From NCBI RefSeq assembly GCF_003014735.1, contig NZ_PYAX01000022.1, positions 34,530 to 98,529 of the forward strand: a DNA stretch of 64,000 nt, written 5' to 3'. Positions 18,044 to 27,708 of this stretch are shown here, piece after piece. Source of the DNA: Saccharothrix carnea. GTDB taxonomy: Bacteria > Actinomycetota > Actinomycetes > Mycobacteriales > Pseudonocardiaceae. Positions within the stretch are counted from its first letter, which is position 1. Every line of letters starts with the position of its first letter. Made by a program: the position numbers and the translations under genes. Below the pieces are notes generated by a model. The model ran no database searches and had not been told where the DNA came from. It was given only the letters and a program-made list of their open reading frames with translations.

Positions 18044-19581
18044 GGACGCCTCCAGTGCCTGCCGGTGCGGGCCAGCATCTCGTCCGCCGACGCCGGTCCC
18101 CAGGTGCCTGCCTTGTACTTCTCCGGCGCGCCGGTGGCGCTCCAGTGCTTCAGGACGGGGTCCAGGATCTCCCAGGACAGCTCGACCTCGTCGTTCTTCG
18201 GGAACAGCGACGGCTCGCCGAGCAGCACGTCCAGCAGCAGCCGCTCGTAGGCCTCGGGGGACGACTCGGTGAACGCGTGGCCGTAGCCGAAGTCCATCGT
18301 GACGTCCCGGACCTCCATCGAGTTGCCCGGCACCTTCGACCCGAACCGCATGGTCACGCCCTCGTCCGGCTGCACCCGCACCACCAGGGCGTTCTGCCCC
18401 AGCTCCTCGGTGGCGGTGTCGTCGAAAGGCAGGTGCGGCGCGCGCTTGAACACCACGGCCACCTCGGTGACGCGGCGACCCAGGCGCTTGCCGGTGCGCA
18501 GGTAGAACGGCACACCGGCCCAGCGGCGGGTGTTCACCTCGCAGGTGATGGCCGCGTAGGTCTCGGTGACCGAGTCCTTGGCGAAGCCGCCCTCCTCCAG
18601 CAGGCCGAGCACCTTCTGCCCGCCCTGCCAGCCGCCGGTGTACTGGCCGCGAGCGGTGGTCTCGTCGAACGGCCCGATCGCCTTGGTCGCGGAGAGCACC
18701 TTGACCTTCTCCGCGCGCAGGTCGCTCGGCCGGAACGACACCGGCTCCTCCATCGCGGTCAGCGCGAGCAGCTGGAGCAGGTGGTTCTGGATCACGTCAC
18801 GCGCCGCGCCGATGCCGTCGTAGTAGCCCGCTCGACCGCCGAGGCCGATGTCCTCGGCCATGGTGATCTGCACGTGGTCGACGTAGTTGGCGTTCCAGAT
18901 GGGCTCGTAGAGCTGGTTGGCGAAGCGCAGCGCCAGGATGTTCTGCACCGTCTCCTTGCCGAGGTAGTGGTCGATGCGGAACACCGACTCCTCGGGGAAG
19001 ACGTCGTTGACGGTCTTGTTGAGCTGCTTGGCGCTGGTCAGGTCGTGGCCGAACGGCTTCTCGATGACCACCCGCCGCCACTGGTCGGGCTTGTCGGTCG
19101 GCGGCGTGGCCAGGCCCGCGCGCTTGAGCTGGTTGACCACCGTGGTGAACGCGCTGGGCGGCACCGACAGGTAGAACGCGTGGTTGCCGCCCGTGCCGCG
19201 GTCGCGGTCCAGGTCGGCCAGGGTCGCGGCGAGCGAGTCGAACGCGGCGTCGTCGTCGAAGGTGCCCTGCACGAAGCGGATGCCCTCGGCGAGCTGGTCC
19301 CAGACCGCCTGCCGGAACGGCGTGCGCGCGTGCTCCTTGACGGCGTCGTGCACGACCTGCATGAAGTCCTGGTCGGCCCAGTCGCGGCGGGCGAAGCCGA
19401 CGAGCGCGAAGCCCGGCGGCAGCAGGCCGCGGTTGGCCAGGTCGTAGATGGCGGGCATGAGCTTCTTGCGCGACAGGTCACCCGTCACGCCGAAGATCAC
19501 CAGGCCGGAAGGCCCGGCGATGCGCGGGAGCCGCTTGTCCCGCGGGTCGCGCAAGGGGTTGCGCTTGGTGGGCGCGGTCAC
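18040..19581 (-). CDS. zwf: Glucose-6-phosphate 1-dehydrogenase
   Basis: 513 residues. It oxidises glucose 6-phosphate to 6-phosphogluconolactone with NAD(P). The cofactor loop is FGVTGDLSRKKLMPAIYDLAN near residue 28 and the substrate/active-site motif is RIDHYLGKETVQN. The C-terminal domain has IRRWAGVPFYLRTGKRL-like residues (NTRRWAGVPFYLRTGK) and PDEGVTMRFGSKVPG. The GTG start at 19581 lies four bases inside the pgi 3' end and gives the expected N-terminus (VTAPTKRNPLRDPRDKRLP). It needs OpcA, encoded immediately downstream with another four-base overlap. Confidence 0.97.
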   Translation of the reverse strand: MTAPTKRNPLRDPRDKRLPRIAGPSGLVIFGVTGDLSRKKLMPAIYDLANRGLLPPGFALVGFARRDWADQDFMQVVHDAVKEHARTPFRQAVWDQLAEGIRFVQGTFDDDAAFDSLAATLADLDRDRGTGGNHAFYLSVPPSAFTTVVNQLKRAGLATPPTDKPDQWRRVVIEKPFGHDLTSAKQLNKTVNDVFPEESVFRIDHYLGKETVQNILALRFANQLYEPIWNANYVDHVQITMAEDIGLGGRAGYYDGIGAARDVIQNHLLQLLALTAMEEPVSFRPSDLRAEKVKVLSATKAIGPFDETTARGQYTGGWQGGQKVLGLLEEGGFAKDSVTETYAAITCEVNTRRWAGVPFYLRTGKRLGRRVTEVAVVFKRAPHLPFDDTATEELGQNALVVRVQPDEGVTMRFGSKVPGNSMEVRDVTMDFGYGHAFTESSPEAYERLLLDVLLGEPSLFPKNDEVELSWEILDPVLKHWSATGAPEKYKAGTWGPASADEMLARTGRHWRRP

Positions 19582-21194
19582 GAACCGTCCTCCTGGATTG
19601 CCTCGACGAGCTGCGCGAGCCCGGCGACGCGGTCGGTCAGGTGCAGCCGCAGCACCGGGCGGCCGCGCTCGGCGAGCACCTGGCCGTCGCCCAGCGCCTG
19701 GGCCAACTGCAACGTGCTGAGGTCGTACGGCCTGCCCGGCACGTCCAGGCTCTCCTCGGACGCACCGGTCAGCTGCAGGAACACGCCGTTCTGGTGACCG
19801 CCCTTGTGGTACTGGCCGGTCGAGTGCAGGAACCGCGGTCCCCACCCGAACGTGGTCTGCAGGTGTGAACGCTGCGCCAACTCCGGGCGAACGAGCGCGA
19901 ACGACGCGTCGTCGACCCGGTCCAGGTAGGCCTGCACGGACAGGTAGCCGTGCTCGGGCGAGGCGGCGACGAGCACCCGCAACGCCTCGGCGACCGTCTT
20001 CACGTCGGCGGGCAGCCAGCCCTCGCTGGGGTAGGCCTCGATCGGACCGTCCACGAAGGCCGGTTCGGCGGTCGACGCGGCGGGGGAGTCCAACAGGGAC
20101 CGGGCCGCCTTCTTCGCCGCCTCCACGTCGGGCTGGTCGAACGGGTTGATCTCCAGCACCCGGCCCACCAGCGCGGTCGCGTACTCCCACACCAGGAACT
20201 GCGCGCCGAGCGAGCCCTCCACCGACAGCGTCGACGAGCCGGTGGCCGGTCCGATCGCGACGGTCGTGGCGTCCGTGCGGGCGTCCACGAAACCGGGCGC
20301 CCCCGGACCCTCGACCACCACGGGCAGCAGGCCGGTGCCGTTCTTGCCGGTCGACTCGGCGATCAGCTGCTCGGCCCAGTCGCCGAACCCGGAGATGCCG
20401 GAGCCGGTGTCGGCGAACACGATCTTCTCCGCGCCGTGCGCGTGCGCCACCGCGAACGTGGCCGCCAGCACCACGGCGGGGTTGTCCGGCGAGTCGGCCG
20501 ACACCAGCGGCGCGGCCGACGCCGCCTCGTCCAGCAGCTTGCCGACGTCCGCGCCCGCCAGGCCCGAGGGCACCAGGCCGAACGCGGTCAGCGCCGAGTA
20601 CCGGCCGCCGACGTGCGGGTCGGCCAGGAACACCTTGCGGTAGCCCGCTTCCCGTGACGCGGCCTCCAGCGGCGAGCCGGGGTCGGTCACCACGACGATC
20701 CGCGACGCCGCGTCGATGCCCGCGGCGGTGAACGCGGCCTCGAAGATCCGCCGGTGGCTGTCGGTCTCGACGGTGCCGCCCGACTTGGACGACACCACCA
20801 CGACCGTGCGCTTCAGGTCACCCGCCAACGCCTCGGCCACCTGGCCGGGGTCGGTGGTGTCGAGCACGACGAGCGGTACGCCCGCCGTGCCCGTGATCAC
20901 CTCGGGCGCCAGCGACGAGCCGCCCATGCCGGCGAGGACCACGCGGTCCACGCCCTCGGCGAGCAGCTCGTCGCGCAGCGCGGTGATCTCCGCGACCAGC
21001 GGGCGGGACGTCTCGTGCAGTGTCGTCCAAGCCAGCCGGATCGACGCCTCGGGCTCCGCGTCGGGACCCCACAGCGTGGCGTCGCCTGCGGTGAGCCTGC
21101 TCGGAGCCGAATCGCGGACCAGGTCGCCGATGACGATGTCGACCTGGTTCTGGTTCGGCGTGCGGACGATCTCCACGGAGATCACCTGGGTCAT
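19578..21194 (-). CDS. pgi: Glucose-6-phosphate isomerase
   Basis: 538 residues. It interconverts glucose 6-phosphate and fructose 6-phosphate. Sugar-phosphate-binding SIS-type motifs are MGGSSLAPEV near 80 and VVSSKSGGTVETDSH near 130, with GGRYSALTAFGLVPSGLAG near 180. EINPFDQPDVEAAKKAA and the C-terminal ARPELAQR/HSTGQYHKGG region, which holds the active-site His and Lys, are also conserved. Start ATG at 21194. In mycobacteria pgi lies elsewhere; here it sits between tal and zwf, as in some other actinobacteria, and overlaps zwf by four bases. Confidence 0.94.
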   Translation of the reverse strand: MTQVISVEIVRTPNQNQVDIVIGDLVRDSAPSRLTAGDATLWGPDAEPEASIRLAWTTLHETSRPLVAEITALRDELLAEGVDRVVLAGMGGSSLAPEVITGTAGVPLVVLDTTDPGQVAEALAGDLKRTVVVVSSKSGGTVETDSHRRIFEAAFTAAGIDAASRIVVVTDPGSPLEAASREAGYRKVFLADPHVGGRYSALTAFGLVPSGLAGADVGKLLDEAASAAPLVSADSPDNPAVVLAATFAVAHAHGAEKIVFADTGSGISGFGDWAEQLIAESTGKNGTGLLPVVVEGPGAPGFVDARTDATTVAIGPATGSSTLSVEGSLGAQFLVWEYATALVGRVLEINPFDQPDVEAAKKAARSLLDSPAASTAEPAFVDGPIEAYPSEGWLPADVKTVAEALRVLVAASPEHGYLSVQAYLDRVDDASFALVRPELAQRSHLQTTFGWGPRFLHSTGQYHKGGHQNGVFLQLTGASEESLDVPGRPYDLSTLQLAQALGDGQVLAERGRPVLRLHLTDRVAGLAQLVEAIQEDGS

Positions 21195-21208
21195 CTGAAT
21201 CCTCGTCC

Positions 21209-22321
21209 TCAGCCCTTGGCCTGGTTCAACTGTCCGGTCACCGTCTCCAGCAGCTCCGCCCCGGACTTCTCGAACTTCTGCACGCCCTCGGTCTCCAGCG
21301 TGATGAACACGTCGTCGAGGTCGATGCCGACCTCGGCCAGTCCGTCGAAGACCTCCTGCGCTTGGGCGGCGCGCCCGGTCACGGTGTCGCCCTCGATCTT
21401 GCCGTGATCGGCGACCGCGTGCAGCGTCTTCTCCGGCATCGTGTTGACCGTGCCGGCCACGACCAGCTGGTCGACGTACCGGGTGTCGGAGTAGTTCGGG
21501 TCCTTCACGCCGGTGGACGCCCACAGTGGACGCTGCGCGTGCGCGCCCTCGGCGGCCAGCGCCTCCCAGCGCTCGCCCTTGAAGGTCTCCTCGTACGCCG
21601 CGTACGCGAGCACCGCGTTCGCGATCGCCGCCTTGCCGCGCAACTCGGTCGCCGCCGGGCTGTCCAGCGCGTCCAGCCGCTTGTCGACCTCGGCGTCCAC
21701 CCGGGACACGAAGAACGACGCCACGGAGTGGATGGAGCGCACGTCGTGCCCGTTGGCCTTGGCCTGCTCCAGACCCGCGATGAACGCCTCCATCACGTGC
21801 CGGTAGCGCTCGACGGAGAAGATCAGCGTCACGTTCACGCTGATGCCCTCGGCGAGCACCTTGGTGATCGCGGGCAGGCCTTCCAGCGTGGCCGGGATCT
21901 TCACCAGCAGGTTCGGCCGGTCCACCGCCTTGGCCAGGTCCAGCGCCTCGGCGACGGTGCCCTCGGTGTCGTGGGCGAGCCGCGGGTCGACCTCGATCGA
22001 CACGCGGCCGTCCACGCCGTCGGTGGCGGTGTAGATGTCGCGGAACAGGTCGCACGCGTGGCGCACGTCCGAGGTGGTGATCTCGCGGACCGCCGTGTCG
22101 GTGTCCGCGCCGCGCGCGACCAGTTCCCGCACCTGCTCGTCGTACGCGGCGCCCTTGGCGAGGGCGGCGGCGAAGATGGTCGGGTTGGTGGTCACGCCGG
22201 TGACGTGCTTGCCGGCGATCAGCTCGGCCAGGTTGCCGGTGTTCAGCCGCTCGCGGGACAGGTCGTCCAGCCAGATCGACACGCCCGCGTCGCTGAGCGC
22301 GGCCAGCGGATTGGTGCTCAT
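21209..22321 (-). CDS. tal: Transaldolase
   Basis: 370 residues, class I transaldolase. The first barrel strands read SIWLDDLSRERL and GVTTNPTIF, the Schiff-base Lys lies in NLLVKIPATLEGLPAI, and SVNVTLIFSVERY and SRVDAEVDKRLD follow. The length fits the actinobacterial tal subfamily. It transfers a dihydroxyacetone unit in the non-oxidative pentose phosphate pathway. The ATG at 22321 is preceded by GGAAGAG on the minus strand. It lies 44 bases downstream of tkt and 14 bases before pgi. Confidence 0.96.
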   Translation of the reverse strand: MSTNPLAALSDAGVSIWLDDLSRERLNTGNLAELIAGKHVTGVTTNPTIFAAALAKGAAYDEQVRELVARGADTDTAVREITTSDVRHACDLFRDIYTATDGVDGRVSIEVDPRLAHDTEGTVAEALDLAKAVDRPNLLVKIPATLEGLPAITKVLAEGISVNVTLIFSVERYRHVMEAFIAGLEQAKANGHDVRSIHSVASFFVSRVDAEVDKRLDALDSPAATELRGKAAIANAVLAYAAYEETFKGERWEALAAEGAHAQRPLWASTGVKDPNYSDTRYVDQLVVAGTVNTMPEKTLHAVADHGKIEGDTVTGRAAQAQEVFDGLAEVGIDLDDVFITLETEGVQKFEKSGAELLETVTGQLNQAKG

Positions 22322-22365
22322 CTCTTCCAACTCCCCTGAGAAGTCCGTGTCCCGCGGTGCGGGGC

Positions 22366-24459
<2,094 letters not shown>

Positions 24460-24714
24460 TGACTTCCAGCTCCAAACTCACTAGGCGGCGGTTGTGACGG
24501 CCGGCGTGAACTTAATCGATCCCGTCAGGCCCGATCCGCGGCTACCAAGGTCCGCCGGCCAGCCTAGTCCGACGAGCGGACCCTCGTACCACTCACGCTC
24601 TGTGGGTGTACGCACAGGCGTAGCTGGTGCGTTCAGGGAGTACCCGAACGGGCTGCTCGACCAACGCGCGGTTACGATCTGCGCATCCCCCGACCTGTTG
24701 AGGAGCGCGACGCC

Positions 24715-25638
24715 ATGAGTGCCGTCACCGAGGCTCCGGCGCGGTCGCCCCGGCAGGTGGTCGGCGCGTACGTGGCGCTGACCAAGCCCCGGGTGATCGA
24801 GCTGCTGCTGATCACCACCATCCCGGCGATGCTCCTGGCCGCCCGCGGCCTGCCGCCGCTGTGGCTGATCGCGTGCACCCTGACGGGCGGCACCCTCGCC
24901 GCGGGCTCGGCCAACGCGCTGAACTGCTACGTCGACGCCGACATCGACTCGGTGATGAAGCGCACCAGCGCCCGGCCACTGGCGAAGGACTCCATCCCAC
25001 CGCGCAACGCGCTGATCTTCGGCATCGTGCTCGGCATCGTGTCGTTCGGGTTCCTGTGGCTGACCACGAACCTGATCTCGGCCGTTTTCGCGGTGGCCAC
25101 GATCCTGTTCTACATCTTCGTCTACACCCTGGTCCTCAAGCGCCGCACCTCGCAGAACATCATCTGGGGCGGCATGGCCGGCTGCATGCCGGTGATCATC
25201 GGCTGGTCCTCGGTGACCGGCACGGTCGCGTGGCCCGCACTGGTGATGTTCGGCGTGATCTTCTTCTGGACCCCGCCGCACACCTGGGCGCTCGCGATGA
25301 AGTTCAAGGAGGACTACGCCCGCGCCGGCGTCCCGATGCTGCCGGTGGTGGCGACGGCCCAGCAGGTCACCCGCCAGATCGTCATCTACTCGTGGATCAC
25401 GGTCGTCTGCACGCTCCTCCTCGCACCGGTCACCTCGTGGATCTACGTCGCGGTCGCCGCCGCCTCAGGCATCTGGTTCGCCGTCTTCGCCCACCGCCTG
25501 CACCACGTGGTCCGCCGAGGCGGCTCGACCAACACCATGAAGTTCTTCCACATGTCGAACCTCTACCTGATGCTCGTCTTCTGCGGCCTGGCCGTCGACG
25601 CCGTCATCGCCCTGCCAGTACTCGGCTGGCCGTTCTGA
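24715..25638 (+). CDS. ctaB: Protohaem IX farnesyltransferase (haem O synthase)
   Basis: 307 residues, UbiA-type prenyltransferase with about nine TM helices. It attaches farnesyl to haem B, giving haem O for cytochrome aa3. The N70-xxx-D74-xxx-D78 prenyl-diphosphate motif (NCYVDADID) is clear, followed by MKRTSARPLAKDSIP. A second conserved loop is TPPHTWALAMKFKEDYARAGVPMLP. The ATG at 24715 has AGGAG at 24701-24705. The partner enzyme ctaA is at 40273. Divergence from tkt matches the mycobacterial arrangement. Confidence 0.96.
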   Translation: MSAVTEAPARSPRQVVGAYVALTKPRVIELLLITTIPAMLLAARGLPPLWLIACTLTGGTLAAGSANALNCYVDADIDSVMKRTSARPLAKDSIPPRNALIFGIVLGIVSFGFLWLTTNLISAVFAVATILFYIFVYTLVLKRRTSQNIIWGGMAGCMPVIIGWSSVTGTVAWPALVMFGVIFFWTPPHTWALAMKFKEDYARAGVPMLPVVATAQQVTRQIVIYSWITVVCTLLLAPVTSWIYVAVAAASGIWFAVFAHRLHHVVRRGGSTNTMKFFHMSNLYLMLVFCGLAVDAVIALPVLGWPF

Positions 25639-25651
25639 GCTTGATGCACTT

Positions 25652-25667
25652 TCCGCATATTTGCGGA
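25652..25667 (+). terminator. Short hairpin after ctaB
   Basis: TCCGCA-TATT-TGCGGA, a perfect six-pair stem with a four-base loop, 14 bases after the ctaB stop. It is short and lacks a T-run, so its role as terminator is a guess based on position. Confidence 0.4.
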
Positions 25668-25738
25668 TAACCCACCTCGCCCACACCCCAGCCGCCTCCC
25701 GGCCACTGGCACGTCCTTCTTCCCTAGAAGGAGGGCTT

Positions 25739-25877
25739 CGTGTCATCCCGCCGACCTGGCGCAGCCTTACCGCACGTGTCAAGGGTGGCGCGTCCAGCTT
25801 TGCCTCCTACTTCACTGGGACCGCGCGCCGCCCTTGACACGTGTGGTAACCCGGAGGGAGGTCGGTGGGATGACACG
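25739..25877. repeat. 139-bp nested imperfect palindrome (MITE-like or structured RNA)
   Basis: Two nested pairs of arms share one axis. The outer arms are CGTGTCATCCCGCCGACCT at 25739-25757 and its complement at 25859-25877, with one mismatch (a C to T change that still allows a G-U pair). The inner arms are 26 bp at 25767-25792 and 25824-25849, starting TTACCGCACGTGTCAAGGG, with two mismatches. A 31-base centre separates the inner arms. No coding frame fits. This is the layout of a non-autonomous miniature element or a long structured transcript. I saw no flanking target-site duplication that I could be sure of. Confidence 0.75.
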
Positions 25878-25950
25878 GAGTCCGGACCCACAACCCAACA
25901 GGGCATGACGGAGGCAGTTGGGGTCATCCTGCTGATCTGCCCGTCCGGCG

Positions 25951-25998
25951 AGGACTCTTTTGATCTTTTGCTTTGGGTTTTTGATCTTTGCGGGTTCT
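25951..25998. other. T-rich patch with duplicated TTTTGATCTTT
   Basis: A sharply AT-richer stretch in otherwise GC-rich DNA. TTTTGATCTTT occurs at 25958 and again at 25979, 21 bases apart, with a T-rich link. It lies between two palindromic elements. It could mark foreign DNA, a promoter-like region or a DNA-bending site; nothing decides between these. Confidence 0.4.
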
Positions 25999-26036
25999 TG
26001 CACTCAGGGCCATCACTGCGCCACTCGAGTCCCGGC

Positions 26037-26166
26037 CCGATTTGACATGGGGCCCCTTACGGGTACTCCAGGTAGGCCGAAGCCGGGCAGGCCTGGCGGA
26101 TAAAGCGCCCGCCAAGCCTGCCCGGCTTCGACCAGCCTAAAGCACCCGAACCCCATGTAAAATCGG
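26037..26166. repeat. 130-bp imperfect palindrome (MITE-like)
   Basis: The outer arms CCGATTTGACATGGGG at 26037-26052 and CCCCATGTAAAATCGG at 26151-26166 are complementary with one mismatch. Inner 22-bp arms, starting CGAAGCCGGGCAGGCCTGG on the left and ending GCCTGCCCGGCTTCG on the right, pair with one mismatch around a short centre near 26105. The parts between outer and inner arms pair loosely. The whole element can fold into one long hairpin. It is unrelated in sequence to the palindrome at 25739. No coding frame fits. Confidence 0.75.
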
Positions 26167-26183
26167 CCCTCCGCGGTTGGGCG

Positions 26184-26313
26184 GCGGACCCGATGTGGTC
26201 CCGCTGCGGACCCGATCTGGTGCCGCTGCGGACCCGATCTAGTGCCGCTGCGGACCCCATCTGGTGCCGCTGCGGACCCCATCTGGTGCCGCTGCGGACC
26301 CGATGTGGTCCCC
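26184..26313 (-). repeat. 22-bp tandem repeat array (family B), six units
   Basis: Units start at 26184, 26206, 26228, 26250, 26272 and 26294, an exact 22-bp period. The consensus on the plus strand starts GCGGACCCGATCTGGTGCCG; variable positions are C/G at unit positions 9 and 12. The units next to the HD gene stop (26314-26344) are degenerate and contain GGATCC twice. The array begins immediately downstream of that stop codon in the minus-strand sense. The sequence is unrelated to family A, although the period is the same. Confidence 0.88.
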
Positions 26314-26344
26314 GATGTGGATCCATTGTGCTGCGGATCCATGG

Positions 26345-26995
26345 TCAGGAGACGGCTGAGAGCAGTTCGTTGACGGTGGGGTCGTCGAGTGACTCCACGA
26401 TGCACGACCACAGCTCGAGGTTCGCCGTGGCCCATCGGGAGTAGGTGGCCGCTGCCTCCGGGTCGTAGAAGTAGTACCCCTCGTCGTGCTTGCCGCGCTG
26501 CTCACCGACGATCTTGTGCGCCAGCTCCTTGAGCGTGATCCCGTTCTCTTCGAGGTACTTGGGCGCCAGCACCACGGGTGTCACGGGCAGTGCCTTGAAC
26601 AGCGTGTCCGCATCCGACAACGCCTGCGCTTCCAGCGAGATGTCCCGGTGTCGGGTGCGCATCTCGGCCTCTTCGACGATGGCGTCCACTCGGGCCGCGA
26701 TGTCGGCCGGTACGCCCGCGCCCGCCAGGATGTCCAGGCGCAACCGCCTGCCGTCGACCGGCAGGGAGTTGCGCCGGACCATGTAGTTCACGTCGTGGAC
26801 GAGGGCCGCCACCTCGACCAGCGCCACGTCCGAACCGTTCCGCCGGGCGAAGTGGACAGCCTTGTCCCGCACGAAGCTGACGTGGTGCCAGCCGTGGAAC
26901 TGCAGTTTCGCGGCCAGGTCGCGGCACAGTCGCCACACCTCGGCCTCGACCTCGGAGATCGCCTGCGCCGTGACCGTCCTCGTGACAGTACTCAT
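26345..26995 (-). CDS. HD-domain phosphohydrolase-like protein
   Basis: 216 residues. HD-superfamily metal ligands are visible: His37/His38 in FHGWHHVSF, His67-Asp68 in ALVHDVNYM, and an Asp at 128 or 130 in LSDADTLF. The middle is helical as expected, and a Tyr-rich C-terminal part (GYYFYDPEAAATYSRWA) follows. HD proteins hydrolyse phosphate esters including nucleotides, but the substrate is unknown. The ATG at 26995 has GGGAGG upstream. It is the third gene of a compact minus-strand cassette, 59 bases after the cupin gene. A 22-bp repeat array follows its stop. Confidence 0.78.
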   Translation of the reverse strand: MSTVTRTVTAQAISEVEAEVWRLCRDLAAKLQFHGWHHVSFVRDKAVHFARRNGSDVALVEVAALVHDVNYMVRRNSLPVDGRRLRLDILAGAGVPADIAARVDAIVEEAEMRTRHRDISLEAQALSDADTLFKALPVTPVVLAPKYLEENGITLKELAHKIVGEQRGKHDEGYYFYDPEAAATYSRWATANLELWSCIVESLDDPTVNELLSAVS

Positions 26996-27054
26996 TGGAC
27001 CCTCCCGTGCCGGGTGGGCCGATGGTAGGCGCGCGCGATGATCCTTGGCGGCGA

Positions 27055-27702
27055 TTACAGGTTGTTCGTCAGGACCTCCAACCTCGCCTCCACCGGCACG
27101 TGCCGGTGGCTGGCTCCGGTGTCCGGGTCGTAGCTGAGGCTCCACGGGCTGACCGCGCGCGACTTGACCAGGAACGTCATGGTGTCGTCGGCGGCCTTCG
27201 GGATGCGGTGGAACTCGTGGGCCAGCATCGTGCCCGAAGCGCCCTCGTGAGCCTCCGCGCTGCGCAGCAGGGTGGTGGACACGATCCGCCTGCCGTCGTC
27301 GCCGACGTCGGCGGTGAAGCGTTCGTGCAGGTAGGAGCCGGACAGGATGGTGGTGCAGAAGTGGTAGCGGTGGTTGTGGATGGAGTCGGCGTAGCCCGGT
27401 CGCCAGTCGCTCTGCGGCTTGTACTCGTGCAGCCAGAACGTGAACGGCTCGGCCGGTTCGTCACGCAGGCACCAGGCGAAGTGGGTCGTGGTCTCGCGGG
27501 ATCTGGCCACCACGCGCATCTCGTCCTGCGGTGAGAGGGCGCGCAGGTGACCGCGCAGCCTCTCCCGCAGGCCGGGTAGGCCCGCCCACTCCCGGAAACG
27601 CCTCTCGACGTGTCCCCAGTGGTCGACGACAGGGGGGTCGGCCACGGCGATGAGCGTGGCGAGCTCCGCGAGGGCGGAGAACCCGGTGGACTCGGTGAGC
27701 AC
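27055..27702 (-). CDS. Cupin-fold protein resembling cysteine-dioxygenase-like enzymes
   Basis: 215 residues. The metal-site pattern HNHRYHF (His109, His111, His114), then SGSYLHERF, and later HEFHRIP (His162, His165) is that of a single-domain cupin related to cysteine dioxygenase. The C-terminal strand TMTFLVKSRAVSPWSLSY supports a beta barrel. It could be a thiol dioxygenase or another Fe-dependent oxygenase, but the family is not certain. The GTG at 27702 lies six bases after the stop of the two-TM gene, with GGGGAG upstream. The gene is encoded between a membrane protein and an HD protein. Confidence 0.65.
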   Translation of the reverse strand: MLTESTGFSALAELATLIAVADPPVVDHWGHVERRFREWAGLPGLRERLRGHLRALSPQDEMRVVARSRETTTHFAWCLRDEPAEPFTFWLHEYKPQSDWRPGYADSIHNHRYHFCTTILSGSYLHERFTADVGDDGRRIVSTTLLRSAEAHEGASGTMLAHEFHRIPKAADDTMTFLVKSRAVSPWSLSYDPDTGASHRHVPVEARLEVLTNNL

Positions 27703-27708
27703 GACTTA

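Noticed and set aside
19582..20190. N-terminal extension of zwf into pgi
   Set aside because: The frame is open only because of GC bias. Conserved Zwf sequence begins at 19581 and the region encodes Pgi on the same strand in another frame.
25639..26344. Insertion sequence or transposase remnant
   Set aside because: Palindromes are present but no transposase-like frame was found on either strand, so only MITE-like elements can be claimed.
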